The position numbers and the translations under genes are program-made. A model generated the notes under the pieces. The model saw only the letters and a list, made by a program, of their open reading frames with translations. It was not told where the DNA came from and searched no databases. Source: Lethocerus indicus (lineage: Eukaryota > Arthropoda > Insecta > Hemiptera > Belostomatidae). From it: a DNA stretch of 64,000 bases. Positions within the stretch are counted from its first letter, which is position 1. Each line of letters begins with the position of its first letter. Below, piece by piece: positions 28,750-42,211 of this stretch. The DNA lies in NCBI GenBank assembly GCA_019843655.1, contig JACDQD010000011.1:13558604-13622603 (forward strand), given 5' to 3'.

Positions 28750-31700
28750 ATGAGTTTTTAAAATATAAGGTCTTTTCGGCACCTAGTATGTAGCCGAAGT
28801 ATATTGAATTCAAGTCCGTCAATCATACAATGTCGATGTAAAAAAAATTATGTCCCACAGCCCGTTACTGTCGTAAGCACAAATTAAATACAGTTTTGGT
28901 TTTTCTCCAGTTAAAGTTGAAATCCGATGATTGACCCTTTTAAGTTGACGAAAAGCAACCGAATATAATCGTTTCGATGTCCACAATTTCCAGTCTTATA
29001 TAGGTTATATTAGCCACTATAAGAAATTATAAGGTACGGAAAGTGCCGACAGGACGCTTCAATAGGCAGCCGAGAAACGTAAACACACACAGTGTAGTGA
29101 TAATAATCGAGGACCTCCAAAGAAATACCTTTAATACCTTTCGAGTTGTACGTCGATGTGAAGAGTACCTCATCACCGCTTTTAAATCCGCATCACATAT
29201 TTAAATATTAATCTGATCATTTTTAAACTTTTAAATTTTATTAAAAGGTGTTTACCAGTTATTTGAAATTCGAAGCTAGCGTATAGCGAAATTCCAATTA
29301 TTTACCGGTCTAGTTTTCCGGTGAAATGCCAGTATTAGCATAGTTGGAGTTGGCTAAATTGCTATTTGTGCGGTAGCATTACACCGTTATCTCTCATACC
29401 ACAGAGGGCTCCTCACCCGACCTTACCATTACTAATGCCCTAACAGCCCCTGAGCCTAATTCTATTAAAGGGCAAGCGGTCCGCGCCGACTTGTTCCTCC
29501 TTTTTTCTCCTGTACCTTTCGACTCCCCCGTTTTTTAGGTAGCAATGGCCCTTATAAATCGTCGCTCTTTGTAAGAAGAGGGGGTTGAGGTCTTGGAAAG
29601 GCCCTCCTCAGACGAAAAAATATATACAGGGTAAACGTTCCCGACAGAATGTCGGATTCGAATTTCAGATTCGTCTTTTATCTATTGTTTATTTTGTTTT
29701 TTGATTCCCCGAAAGAAACGTTGTTCTACAGCCGTTTTGAAAAAAAAAACACTTTTCAAGAAATGAAAGGATTCTACACTTCACGTGTATTTAACGCATA
29801 ACAGATATATATTGAAATTAGTCAAAATATTATTTGTAAAATCAGTCAGTAGATGTTTACATTTCATATCCAATTGCACGGAATCGTATTATACCGAGTA
29901 TAATGTGTTTTATATCCCAATAATGGTACAGTACTTCAATATTGAATTTTCTAAACTGTTTTAGTTTGAGTTATTTGACAGGTGGCTTATGACCAAACAA
30001 ACGAGACGACAGAAAATCGCAGGAGTGTCTATTTTAAGAGAAAGGTTTATAAAAAATGAAAGCAAACAGTATAATACAATTTAAAGATGCTAAAAAGGCG
30101 ACTTGAAAATAAGGGCCATTATAAGGGAATTTTGAACGAGAAGTATCAATTAAGCAAGGATCGATAGACTCCGAAAAAGTTGTAAATGTTATTCCGAGGT
30201 ACCAATTTAACGCTCGAGAAAATGAAGTCGTGAACACGGTCAACTAGCGAAACCGGCGACCAGCGCTGAAGAACAAGCTTCGCAGGAACCGACAAAAAAA
30301 GGTAGAAGGAGCTTCCGACAAGAAGAATTTCTGGCGGAAATCGACCTAACAAACGGTTTTCAAGGAAAACATTATTACACCGTGTCCATCTCATGGAAAG
30401 ATAACAGGAGTGCTTATGGGACCCTTCGCCGAGAGGATAAAAAAGACCCAATTCGAAAAACGTTAAAAAAAAATAAGAATAAAAAAGGAAAGAAGGAAGA
30501 AAGAAGACCATAAACATTTTATAGGCGATTCGGAAAACGTTCGAAAAAGGCCGTAAAGAGGAGCCGGGAGGCGCGATCCTATCATAAAGCCGCCTTCTTC
30601 TCTTATTCACGTTAATATAAAAGTCGTGGGTAATTATAAAGCCTACTTTTAAAGTTCGAACGAATTCGGATAATACGTTCGGAAGAGTCCCATTTACGTT
30701 TGTACAACCGGGTGCAACAATACACGGGTTAATTAATTTCGTACAACGGGGCATGAATGGAATATTGGCATTCGGTCTGTGCAATGCTCTCACATTCGAG
30801 AGCCCGAAGAATTCCCAGCCTCGGACGCCTACCGGAAGGTTATCGGGATGAAATGGGGCGCGATTTCGAAACCTCTCTTCGGCGTTCCGAGCGTTGGAAA
30901 GTCCGAGGAACCCGAGCGCCCTTCCCGCCCGATAAGGCACCGTCCAGAAGTGAAATTCAATTAAGATTTAGCCGCGCCCGGGCCGAAACTGACGCGAGAT
31001 ATGTGCGGCAGAGAAAAATGCTTAAGGCTTTAACATTAGCCGAGAATAATTTGCGGCGTCGATTCCGTGGACGGAGTCAATTTACCCGAGCTATTTATCC
31101 GCACTCAAAGTGCACTCACGAGCTGTTCGTTTTTCGTTGACAGTCAACCGAGCAATATTACGAAATTCAATCTTCGCGATCGTAAAAAACAAATAATAAT
31201 ACTCGAGTCGTGAAAATATAACAATGAATTACGTCCACAGGATTACATTGGAGTTATAATGAGCTCCACTCATTTAATCAGTGAAATCCATTGAATAGAA
31301 ATTTCGACTCAACATAATATAAATTTTCTTTTCATTTTTCGTATAACTTGATGATAACTTACTCAAGAATGATGCAAAGACATTTGTACAACGAATGAAT
31401 GATTAATAAATGTGCCGACCGCGCTTATCGACTACGAAAAAACGACGAACTATGCATAATTGATTTTTGCGGAAATAAAACCGTTCAGGCCGGTTCAATA
31501 TTGACGTTCTACTGCACGCCAAGAAATTTTATTTTATACATCGGATACAACTGCAGGGAAAAAATTATGGTAATGTCCTCGAAAAAGGAAGAAACTGTCG
31601 AATGCCCAGCACTATGTTAGCGGTGGCTATGAGTGCAATAATTATTTATTACCGCTCTAATTCCAATCTAACGACTAACTTCTGTCCGCCGGGACATTTT

Positions 31701-34569
31701 TGTTCCCTCGGGACAGGCAGGCTGGGGATCTCGATGTTGCTGAAACCATCGAACTCGTTTGCTCTGAAACGAGCTAAACGATTGCCAATTACTTAGCAGA
31801 TCACTTTGACCGTTATTATTTCTTCTGCAATACGGGGCCCTAACGATACCCCCTGTCTTACGCGACTACCTTTTAACAGAGCAAATAGCCCTCTTATAGA
31901 AATATATAAAGTGCATAATTACTGACATATAGTAACAGTCAGTCTGACCGCCATACGAAGATCGTTTATACATTATGTGTAATGCATGTAAAATATGTTG
32001 CACTGTGATGTCCACGGTTCATATACCACATCCACCCTGAGAAATTTTTATTTATATTTATTAATATTTATTTTTATTATTATAGATATTTATTTTTTAG
32101 TGATAAATCTGCGGGATAACAAACCCCGTACTGCATGTAAAATTAGTTTAAATTAATATTGAAGGCTATTTAAAACTCGATAGATAAGAAACATATTTTA
32201 ATTATCAGTAACTTCCGGTAGGATCGCGTAAAACTCCGGGAAGAACCTCGGTTAGCAAGGGTTAACCCCTCTGTATCCGACCCTGATGATGGAACCGGTA
32301 AGATTTCCGAAACGTCGGACACCCGAGAGGGCCCCAGACGAAAATGGCAAAAACCCTTCGACAGGAGATCACTCAGGCGGTTTCAAAAACACAGAAAAAA
32401 TCCCGAACTAGAAGGCGAACCACCCCTTCTAAACGAAGTTCTTGCCACAGTATTTTACGCGTCTTGGTGATAATCCCAAGTTCTGATCTTGGAAACCTAC
32501 GTTTATCAAAAAAAAACCTTGTTGCTCCCTGATGTACTGCCCGATTTTTAAACAGGGATAATAAAGTCGCGCCCAGTTCTATGCTTAAAAATAGACCCCA
32601 CTATAGGTCAAAGGATTAAGACCGATCATTCCTTTCTAATGCCCCGGGGAAAGTACTCCCCGACAATTAGGCAAACAGTTGGGGTTTTCCAGGTCAGCTT
32701 CGGGACAATTAGGTCCCAAAGAGTTTCATTGAAATATTTACTTTTCCAGCTAAAAGATAGTAATAAACCGAAAGTTATAGAATGAACCGAATATGGGCGA
32801 AATAATTGAACGATTAGAAGCAAGCGCGATTGCCTACAGATTAGATCAATTAAGGGCAATTGAAGAAACTCTTCACATCCTAATATTCGATTACAACCCC
32901 TTCTAAATCAACACATATTTAGTAGGGGTGTTTACATATGACTTAATTGAATTTATGTCTAACATAAATTCTCACAACAAAAAATGTTTGATTGTGCATG
33001 TATGTATATATAAACTTTGTTTATATTATCAACCCAATTTTATTCAGGAGATATCAGGAGAATGTGATGGGTCTAGAACATTACTTTATGACTGTTGCAT
33101 ATCCACGCTCGCTCAATTGATCCTCCGCTAGACTGTAACAGTGTACTGACTTGTAGATGGGATGCTGCTGAGGATGGGATAGGACCGAAATCCTCAGGAA
33201 CGAACTCAGACTGGGGCCGTACTCGTCAACGCCTCCGGCAAGAACGTACGCGTTTCGTCACAATTGTCGGCTTGTACAGTTCGGGTCGATGAATCGAACG
33301 GGGTGAGATTGGAGGAGGCTGAGGGGGGGGGGGGGGGGGAAATAAAAATAAAAAAATAATTGCCGATCGGCGAACGAAATGAGTGACCGGGCGGTGATTT
33401 AATGGGCTGGTGGCCGCGAAGAGACAGCCCAAGAGCCGGGCACTTGACAAATGCGTCTACCCGGCCGTCGGCCCGACTTCAGAGACAGAGAGACCAATGA
33501 ATATTCCTATAATTAATAATGGGGCCGAGCTTCACTCCTGAAAAGCCGCCGGCTCCCCTCTTACGGCACTATATATGGGGTGGCCGCTGTAATGAGCACT
33601 CCTAGATCCTTCGCAGCGGGCGCATCTACTAGTGCGATTCACTAATACACCTGCCCCCCGTGTAGTAGTACACCTTTCCGTTCTATCTATGAAGGGAAAA
33701 AACTCATATTTATAACGCCAGTAGATTATTTTCAGTTTCTAGAAACACCTGCGTAGGACTAATTTACGGTATCGGCTTCTGTGGCCAATTTTAACATTCA
33801 GGTAGAACAGAATAGATGAGGCCGTGAACCTTACAAACGTTTATATCAATGTAAAATATTTAGTAACCAATAACTAGTGCTCCACTGTGGCCCGAAATCT
33901 CTCGTATTATATGAATAATTCTGTTTTTATTCTTAAAAAGTGTCCATAATTGGTTCAGAATGATGGTACATGACAACCAGAAAGGAGAAAGAACTAAAAG
34001 AACAAGATAACGTCTGTAGATTAGCGGGTTGCCGGTGGGTCATTCTGCCTGCTGTCTGGGATCGATAACGAAATGCCACAAATGACGGCAATAGAAACCG
34101 GTCTAGTACAGAGCCAAATAGGAGTAAATTCGGTCCGTCGTTGGGGGAGAGGCGAGAACCTAGAGAAGAGAACCTTTTAGTAAAAAGCATGCCCTTGTTA
34201 AGGCCGTTCAGCTGTCGTCAGCGGAGATATTTCGCACTTGACGGAGCGCCAACGCGACTGAAATGCGGAATACGAACCGCCGGCGGGCAGGGCTTACGAA
34301 ATGCGGCCTTCGGGCCGCCACCGACAGGCCGGTGAGATTTCAATCGCCGGTCGGCCTTCCGTAAGGCCGCAAATGGCCCTACCTCTTCTCTAAAGGTGTT
34401 ACCGTGGGATCTGTTTTAGCTCAAAACCCCAGAGCGAAGCTGCTTTCGAAATCGACGCGTTCTATTCGCACGTAAATGTAGAGGTCATTATAAAACCCTG
34501 CGTTTACGATACTGACGGCACATCGTTTGGGGGATCTTCAAAACGTTAATAATGAACAGTACAAGCATA
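28747..34569. other. Gene-free stretch
   Basis: No recognised exon. It includes the longest open frame of the window (30146-30940, minus, 264 codons), which resembles no family I know, a repeat fragment with stem-loop at 32220-32330, and a G homopolymer run near 33326-33339. The sequence near 34087 contains GAAACCGGTCTAG, shared with the 56-58 kb repeat family. Confidence 0.45.
32220..32330 (+). repeat. Dispersed repeat fragment with stem-loop, copy 1
   Basis: It begins AGGATCGCGTAAAAC and continues through AGAACCTC and GGTTAGC, all shared with a second copy at 41566. It then has a stem-loop in which TCCGAC pairs with GTCGGA around a core CTGATGATGGAA...TTCCGAAAC. That core resembles the linker seen at the ends of some arthropod retroelements and superficially resembles a hammerhead core, but the stem expected before CTGATGA is missing. 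It is probably the tail of a non-LTR or Penelope-like element; family unknown. Confidence 0.55.
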
Positions 34570-35185
34570 TTAACCCTTTTCACTCCGTTGTCCCCTCTCG
34601 TGGTACATCGTAATTTCAGCCTATCACTCCGATGACCCCTCTGAGGGGACATTAAAATTTGTTAGTGATTACGGGGAATTAAGTTATTTCTGTGCAATTT
34701 TTTGAGACGTGCATTTTTGCCCGATGTTTTCTCTTGAAATGTGGCGCAAGACATCAAATCAAAATATAGTACAATTACTAAGAGATGTCAGCGAGTTTTG
34801 AGTTTCAAAGCTGAGCTCAGTCCGGTTTGAAGCGTCGAGTGGTATAGATAGATCTAACGAGTGAGAAAATCGGAAGTGATTCTCTCTCGGTAAATAAGTT
34901 CTTTTGGTAAATATCATTTTGTAATAGATCTCGTAATAACAATTAGAAATTTTCAACCCACGGATTTATTCATTTTTTTTTATTAGAACAATGGCAAAAC
35001 GTTCAAACAGGATTGAGTCTCATGATACAAGTAGTAGTGAAGATGAGCTCCGGATAGACGTTTATACAGATACGTTAGAAAGACTAAATCTAGACCAAAA
35101 CGATAGCAGTGACAGTGACATCGTCCAACCACCAAGGAGTAGTTGGTAGCCAACATCCAGAATGGTCCGGAGGTCAAAGGGTTAA
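34570..35185 (+). mobile_element. piggyBac-type non-autonomous element
   Basis: Both ends are flanked by TTAA (34570-34573 and 35182-35185), the target-site duplication diagnostic of piggyBac insertions. The terminal inverted repeats begin CCCTTT and remain similar through CTCCG. The interior is 608 bases, about a quarter of an autonomous piggyBac, so most of the transposase is deleted. A short open frame inside starts like an acidic transposase N-terminus. A possible subterminal inverted repeat is CCCCTCTCG...CCCCTCTGAGGGG near 34592-34650. TTAA plus CCC ends make the superfamily assignment fairly secure. Confidence 0.85.
34991..35149 (+). pseudogene. Truncated piggyBac-like transposase start
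   Basis: A 52-codon frame begins MAKRSNRIE and is rich in Ser, Asp and Glu (SSSEDE near residues 14-19, DSSDSD near 38-43), then stops at TAG close to the right terminal repeat. piggyBac transposases start with such an acidic Ser-rich segment before the DDE catalytic core. No catalytic core is present here, so the product could not transpose the element. It may be a relic or chance within an internally deleted copy. Confidence 0.55.
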
Positions 35186-36143
35186 GTCTTGAAACTCACG
35201 TACATAAGTGTAGAAAGGCATGTGGATCATAATGCATGTCTCAAAAAAATACTATGTATATTCAAGGAAAAATAAAGTATATGTTTAAAAAAACATTAAC
35301 CCGAGGGCGGTTTGAATCAGCCCGTTGCCATGGACGTTAGTTTGTGTGTTAATTGTAAGTAGGGAAAGTGAGAGACAACATAAGCCCTATCCCTTCCTAT
35401 CACTTCTCTTCGCGTATATCGGCAATTACGGCGCAAAACATAAAAAATAAATAAAAAACTAAACTAACGAATTATATAATTTTCATTATATAAAAACATC
35501 ACCGGGAAGTGGTGTACACCCGATTTACCAATCTTTATTATCCATCAAAATTTCATCCGTAAAGATTGGCTATCATATTATCAGATGCCTGCAGTTAGAA
35601 CACGATTCAGCAGAGACTCAACAGGAAATATTGTTCCGTACTTCTGACTTGCTAAAAAATGACTTATCGGCGACTTGTATAGAGCTGCCGGGGCTAATTA
35701 ATCGAGACCGCCGGGACAACGCTATTCTAAACGCCCCCGCATTAGGAATTTAGGCTCGCTGAGTGGAATTTTCAAAGAAATACAATTAATACATGTTAAA
35801 ATCAAGTACGGATTTCCCCCCCCCCACCATACAAAACCCCGGGCGGGGAAAACTGTTATCCGCGGCAATTAAGCGGAAAAACGAACGCGAAAAAGAAAAA
35901 GTGGAATAATTTTTATCGGTCTAGTCGTTTAGAGGCCATTCGACTCCTGTGTCACGTCCCACGAAGCAATAAGGAAGTCGGTTTTCAATATATTTTCAAT
36001 ATTCCTTCGGTCGGTTATAACATATAAAACTATCCTTACCGTTCAAACGGGTTTCAGATATTTACCAAATTAATACTGTATTTTTTCAAATATATATAAT
36101 ACATTCGATAAATCACAAGTTTTCAATAAGTTTCATTTCGTGC

Positions 36144-36369
36144 TTAACCCTCTATGGGCCGAATTTTTACTTTAAATCCAAAAAAATTGGGGCAACGAAA
36201 AATCAGCATATATGCAAGTGAAAAAAAATTGATATTGATATTGGTTGTCTTGACAACGTTATAGGACTAAGATTCATCCGCCATCTCACGAAAAAAGCTA
36301 TAATTATTTGATAAAATTTCGATAAATTGAAATGTGACATGAAAGTTAAACTGGCCCATAGAGGGTAAA
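36144..36369. mobile_element. TTAA-type MITE, full copy
   Basis: TTAA is followed by CCCTCTATGGGCC, and the far end carries the exact reverse complement GGCCCATAGAGGG followed by TAAA, one base off a TTAA duplication. The TIRs are 13 bases and perfect, and the element is about 218 bases with no coding capacity. The CCC start and TTAA flank suggest mobilisation by a piggyBac-type transposase. A partial copy is at 39783-39945. Confidence 0.8.
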
Positions 36370-37145
36370 TTATAATAAAAAAAAAGTATAATAATAAATA
36401 AATAAAAATAATAATAAAGAAAAAAAAGGGAAATCATTTATCTACTCCCGTTTTCTTCTACCATACAAGAGCTTTTTCATTTTTTCTTCTCGAAGTTCAA
36501 ACATCTCGAGTGTGTAATGTCTGCGTATAATAAATAGAATAAAAACAGAAAATTCTTTAATTTACCATCTAAATAGCTGCTACCGTTTTATGGGCCCAGC
36601 ACACGTTAATTGCACCTTATTTACGCACCGATCACACGCCAACAGTAATACTAACCCAACAGTGCTGATCAAACACTTTAACAGTACACGTTAACAGTAG
36701 TATTTATTTTTATAAACGTAAAATTGAAATTATATGAACACCGTTGTCTATAAGTTTGTCTATGATATATTATATCTACAGCAGGAACCTATCAATCTTC
36801 ATTTACCGAGGAATCGGTCTGATCTGTTGTTCAAGGCAGGTGTTGAACCCTAAGGTGGGTGAGGTGGGCGAGGTGACACCCAAAAATATTTCCGATGCCA
36901 ACACCTGGCATCGAAGGAAACGCGAAAACGTCTTTTCTGCCCGAAATTCGATCGATTGGCTTGGCGATTGATGCCGGCGAGGTTTTTATTATTGCAATTG
37001 ATTTTGCATATCAATCTATTAATTATATTTGTACTTTTAGTCTAATAGCGCGCCTTTTCGATGTCCGAAGACCGACCAATTAGACTGATGCTTCAAGCTG
37101 CCGGCTTCTCCTTTACGGAACTACATTTCCAAAATAGAGCGAGAA

Positions 37146-37166
37146 TGTGTGTGTGTGTGTGTGTGT
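37146..37166. repeat. (GT)n microsatellite
   Basis: About ten GT units, followed by an imperfect GTGTGCGCG extension. Confidence 0.92.
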
Positions 37167-37514
37167 TCGTGTGCGCGAGACTCATTAGGAATTCGAGGCG
37201 GCGGGAACTCGAACACTGAATTGTCATGGGGGGCGGGCGGCTTCGTCCCAAACAATAGCCCTCAACTCGGAAATTAATAGTCCCCGAATAAATGAATAAA
37301 TAAATGCTGCTACACGATATTGTGTATCGGCTCTTCGCTTTATTCGGTGTTAATTTTATGTGGGACACGAGTCAAAGACAGTGTTCTTCAAAGGGGCGGG
37401 CCTTTGAAATGAAATATTCGCGATGCGAATTGTGGAAATGTTCTGCCTAAGTGACCAATCCTTCCAACAAGATTAATTATCTCATTTTACACTTTCTTGA
37501 CAACCTTACATTAG

Positions 37515-37520
<6 letters not shown>

Positions 37521-37564
<44 letters not shown>
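37521..37564. repeat. (AT)n microsatellite
   Basis: About 22 AT units, preceded by ACATAC. Confidence 0.97.
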
Positions 37565-37568
<4 letters not shown>

Positions 37569-39782
37569 ACAAAGGAAGGAAAAAATATCGTTACCCAGGA
37601 ATAAATTTAGGGTTCTGATTGATGACTCATCTTTCATATTGTGTTTTAACTTGGTAGTATGACTTGAGAAGGAATTGGTTTCATGGCATGAAACAATAAT
37701 AATTAATTCAAAAATAGTTTTAGGGCATTACTAAATGCAATTTGGTCAGGGAATGCTACTGAAGATTAGAAACAACCGAATAGGCGAGTGGAGGAGTCAT
37801 TTTGTTCTAGTCTTAGAAGATGTCCCTGAGGTCAGGAATGTAATTCGAACCCCTAGTCCACTGGCTTTTCGCCATCATCAGTAGCAAGCAATGCTGTGGC
37901 GGTTCGGTAGAAGAAGTTAAAAGGGATCCCAAACGGTAATAATGCGAAGACAATTTGTCAAAGTCTGACATGTATCCTCCTCGGGTCGTTTCACCTTTTG
38001 ACCTTTAAATTTAAAGGTTGGCGAGCCGAGCCTAAAGGAACGTCCCTTTAAGGAATTAATCGTGATTACAGCGGTTGGAGCGTTGAAGAAGTCAAGATAG
38101 ATATTCCTAAAAATACGAATAAATTTGTGAATTATATAAACAAAAAATTACGGGTTAATTTATTGCTAGAAGCGGCCGTAAATTTGCTTATCCTGTTTCG
38201 TGATTTCTTATTGAATTGGAATATTCATAGATACACTTTTTGGGTATTTGATTTGATGAATAACAAATAACACATCGAGATTTTATTGGCCATTAATTTC
38301 GGATTAATTTGGACGTAACTGTTTTGAGATATTCCGAATTTGAACATCAACAGTCCGCCCCTGATCAGTAGTTCTGTCTGTCATTCGTATTCTCAATAAA
38401 AATAAAATAAAAAACTATTAAAATTCTTCCCATTATGCGTTGTCGGGACAACGCGAACAAAATTAAATTTCAGGAAGGTAAAGTATTTTTCTTCGTTCAA
38501 ACTCTGGCATCAAATAACAATGCTCAATCAAAATTCCAATCTTATGAATATGAAATGATTGCCAAAATAACTCGTGTATTCCAATATTCATACCATTCGA
38601 AATAAAAATGCGCTACGCCGACGCTATTCCGTTAAAAACAGAACGGAAATAAATGAAAAACAACAAATTTAAAAATAAATTTTCACTCACTGAATCGTTG
38701 AATTCGAAAAATCTGAAACCAGAATTATTTTAATAAAATTATTATTATTTTTAAATTTAATACCATGAACAAATACGGTCTCTACTGATGAAATCTTTTA
38801 ATCGAAAATCAATAAAATGTTGCATTTGCAAATATTAAATAATAGTAAATACAGCAGAATACTTATTTTCTGTTTGACTTTTTGTAATATTTTTTTCGAA
38901 TTATTAAAAATAATATTATTTTAAGTAATCTCTATATAAAAATAATTAGCCCGAATGTTAATTCATTTTGGCATGTTGTTAATCCATATAAAAATTGAAA
39001 AGCTTCTCAAAAAATATACACGTTTAATGTAAGAAAATATTTGGCACCCGTCGAAAAAATAAATATTGATGGAAATAATTACGTAGTAAATACACAAGAC
39101 ATTTCCTCCTTGTAAGGCATGACCCCGGGCTTAATTCCCATCAGTTGATAAAAATTAATATCCATTCGATTGAGAGTATGAACGAGCGAACGATCAATAG
39201 TTTCAACGTTCAGTTTCAAAAAACCAAACTGGGTTCAGACCCGTCGGGGTGTTCAACAGGGGGACACGGGCCACGGGCCACTTATCACCGGTCATTTAGT
39301 AGTCGGGCTACTAAACGGGAAATAAAACTCCGTATAAAATAAAACAAAAGGAGGGTGGAATAGAAGAAACGCCGAAGAGTGGAGAGCTGGGGGAGGGGTA
39401 GGGGCGCAGGTAACTGTGGGAAAGCGATACCACACGATGGGAGCCGGTAGGGGAAAGGTTCGGGTAAGTTAAAAAAAAACAAAGACAGAAATAATAAAAA
39501 AAAGGTAACTTATAGCTTTAGTCGGCGTTATCTTGTCGATTACAGTGCCTGAGTGCCGCTCACGGATTCCGTATCGAATATTGCTCTCCGCCAGGGAGGT
39601 AAAGTGTTGGTGCGCATCCGCTCTTAAAAGCCAAATCGATTTCGGTTTTTCGCCAATAACACTGACAATGCTGCATAATATATAAAGCTGTTGTTCTACT
39701 TAACCGTATGCCAAAATAAACGAATCCCTTTCTGTGATAATAATGATGATAATTGGGGGAATGAAAACTCAGCAATTATAAA

Positions 39783-39945
39783 CCTATATATGCAAATGAA
39801 AAAAAATTGATATTGATATTGGTCGTCTTGACCACGTTATATAGGATTAAGATTTATCCGCCATCTCACGAAAAAAGCTATAATTATTTGGTAAAATCTC
39901 GATAAATTGAAATGTGACCTGAAAGTTACACGGGCCCATAGAGGG
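39783..39945. mobile_element. TTAA-type MITE, left-truncated copy
   Basis: About 160 bases nearly identical to the right three quarters of the element at 36144, from ATATGCAA through GGCCCATAGAGGG. The left terminal repeat is missing. The few differences (for example GTCGTCTTGACCAC against GTTGTCTTGACAAC) keep the local inverted repeat. Confidence 0.85.
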
Positions 39946-41565
39946 ATAATGTCGAAAAATCGATAGAATTTCACCTGAGGAGCGGTGATAGAAAAATCAT
40001 TGAAAGGGGGCACAATTAAAGAGAAAATGTAAGTATATCATTGGTATTTTTATCCCGAGAATTATGAACTGTCAGGATTGTTTCTCATAATTATTCAGCG
40101 AGTTTCAGTATGCGTCATTATAGCCCCGTGGCATATTGAATAAAATTGAATTTCGACTTAAAATATCATCGCGTAAACGACGTAAAATATAATCATCATA
40201 AACGAAGGAACCGGCACAATCTGAATACCTCGTGGAAGCGGAACATCGGAAAAAAGAACATCGGGTAAAAAACAGGTCGAAATATTCCGTTTGCGCGATT
40301 TAGAAATAACCTGGATATATCATAGCGATATCGTGTATACAAGCGCATAAATGTCCGATAGCCGGAATGTTTGTTATTTAAAAAAAAATAATGTAATTAT
40401 TAAAGGAAACAAATGTTATTGTAAATCTCAGGAGTCCCGAGTTGGAGGAGAGACGAACCTCCGTTTAAAGGATTCGGAGAGATCACCGGCCGATAAGATG
40501 GCACCGGCCGATAGCCGTCCCGACAATTATGTCCAAAAACAAAAAAAAAAACCGGCGGTTTTTCATTATTATTTTTATTATTGAACGACCCGCCCGGGGA
40601 CGGGACAAACGAGCGGGCCCGTACGCCAATTAGGTACTGTGAGGTACCTTAAGCGGTACCGGGCGAAGATACTCTCTCGACAACGGGGGATGTCCACGAC
40701 TGTGAGCGGGCAGAGGACATTATAAGAACCTGTTTTACATCGGCAGCGAGTCCCTCTGTCGTGCCGGCTCCTCCCCCCCCCACCCGCTCATCCATGTCCA
40801 CAAATACGCCGATACCGACACCGCTTCTTCCTTCCAACATCAGCCCCCCCCCGAGAGATTCAAATATAACGCGGGATTTTCTCTGAAATATTATACCGCC
40901 TCGAGGGGACACGGAAAGAAAACAATCCAGGAGTTTTAAGGCCCATATAACACCAATTCAGGGCGGTACACAACGTTGTCGAGGGGCGGAAGCCTACGGG
41001 GTACCGTATGTAAATGGCGATATGGTTTTTTTCCTTCGTGCTTTCTTTGCATGATTTGTGGACCGCGATCTTGCTATTTCAGACATATTATTATAATACT
41101 ACACACGTAGAAGTGCAGACTCGAATGTCGTGTAGGTACGAATGGGTGTAAAATAATTTATTGAAATAAATAGCCTAGAGACGCACGTTTCGAACCATTC
41201 AAGACCTTTGGTGTTGCGGGTTCGAATTACGCCGCGGACGCAGTCTGGGCGTTTAGGCTACGTTAATTCGAAGGTTAAAAACCTTTAGATCTTGATCGAG
41301 CTCAATGCACTTCGTACGGGAAGAAAAAGGTTTTTGTGTCATACAATCCGAAGGCATACATTTTGTCGATTCACGATATTTCTGATTAAACGAAACTCGA
41401 CGGCCTTTGTTTCATTGTTGACATTCTTGTGGCTAATCGCGCCCCGGATGACTTCTCCTTCTATAAAAAAAATAAGACACGTATCGTCACGAAGTCCCTG
41501 CCCCCGGTTCCATTTATGGCTTCGATCATAAACAATTTGTAAGTTATCGCTGACTAACTTAAGGG

Positions 41566-41605
41566 AGGATCGCGTAAAACCCGGGGAGAACCTCACGGGT
41601 TAGCC
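41566..41605 (+). repeat. Dispersed repeat fragment, copy 2
   Basis: Shares AGGATCGCGTAAAAC, then GGGAGAACCTC and GGGTTAGC, with the copy at 32220. Similarity fades after GGTTAGC, and this copy has no CTGATGATGG stem-loop. Confidence 0.65.
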
Positions 41606-42210
41606 AGTCACAATACCAGGAGGATTAACCCCACCTCCAGGTGTATATGGGATTCAATTTTATCTACCCTTTGCTTTGAGTTAGAGCCTTGAGACTAATT
41701 TTCACAAGGATTCTCCCCAGGAACGGTTATCCTTATTCGGATAATCTTTCATTATTGACACGTTGCACTATATACAGGTAGTTTTTAGGTTGTCATTTAT
41801 TCTTTTTCGTTTCGTCGGAAGTTAGGCACCCTTAAGTGTGTATTATGGCTTTCGGCCGATCATAATACGCTCACAACATCACCCGATGCTGTGGACGAGC
41901 GGAGAGGGCCGTCGACGATCGTCCATAAAATTTAACAGCCGGTAAAATCGACGGTAGGAGCTCCTAACCGTAAAAACTGAACGCCGTTAAAAATTAACCT
42001 GGAAGCCAATAGAGCCCCCCCACCGCCACCGCAACCCCCGCTCAAGACGCACCGCGTACTAACTCGCGTTACCGCCCGATTTCCATAATTTTATTTGATC
42101 TTTTTTACGATCGTCGGTGTTGTTCAGAGAAAACAGGTTTACCGCTTCATTTCGTGGAAGCGCTGTGGCGAAACAGTAACGACAGAGCGTTGATATTTTT
42201 ATTATTCAAA

Positions 42211-42211
<1 letters not shown>

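Noticed and set aside
32290..32330. Functional hammerhead ribozyme
   Set aside because: CTGATGA and GAAAC are present around a stem, but the outer arms pair directly and leave no room for the cleavage-site stem required by the fold.
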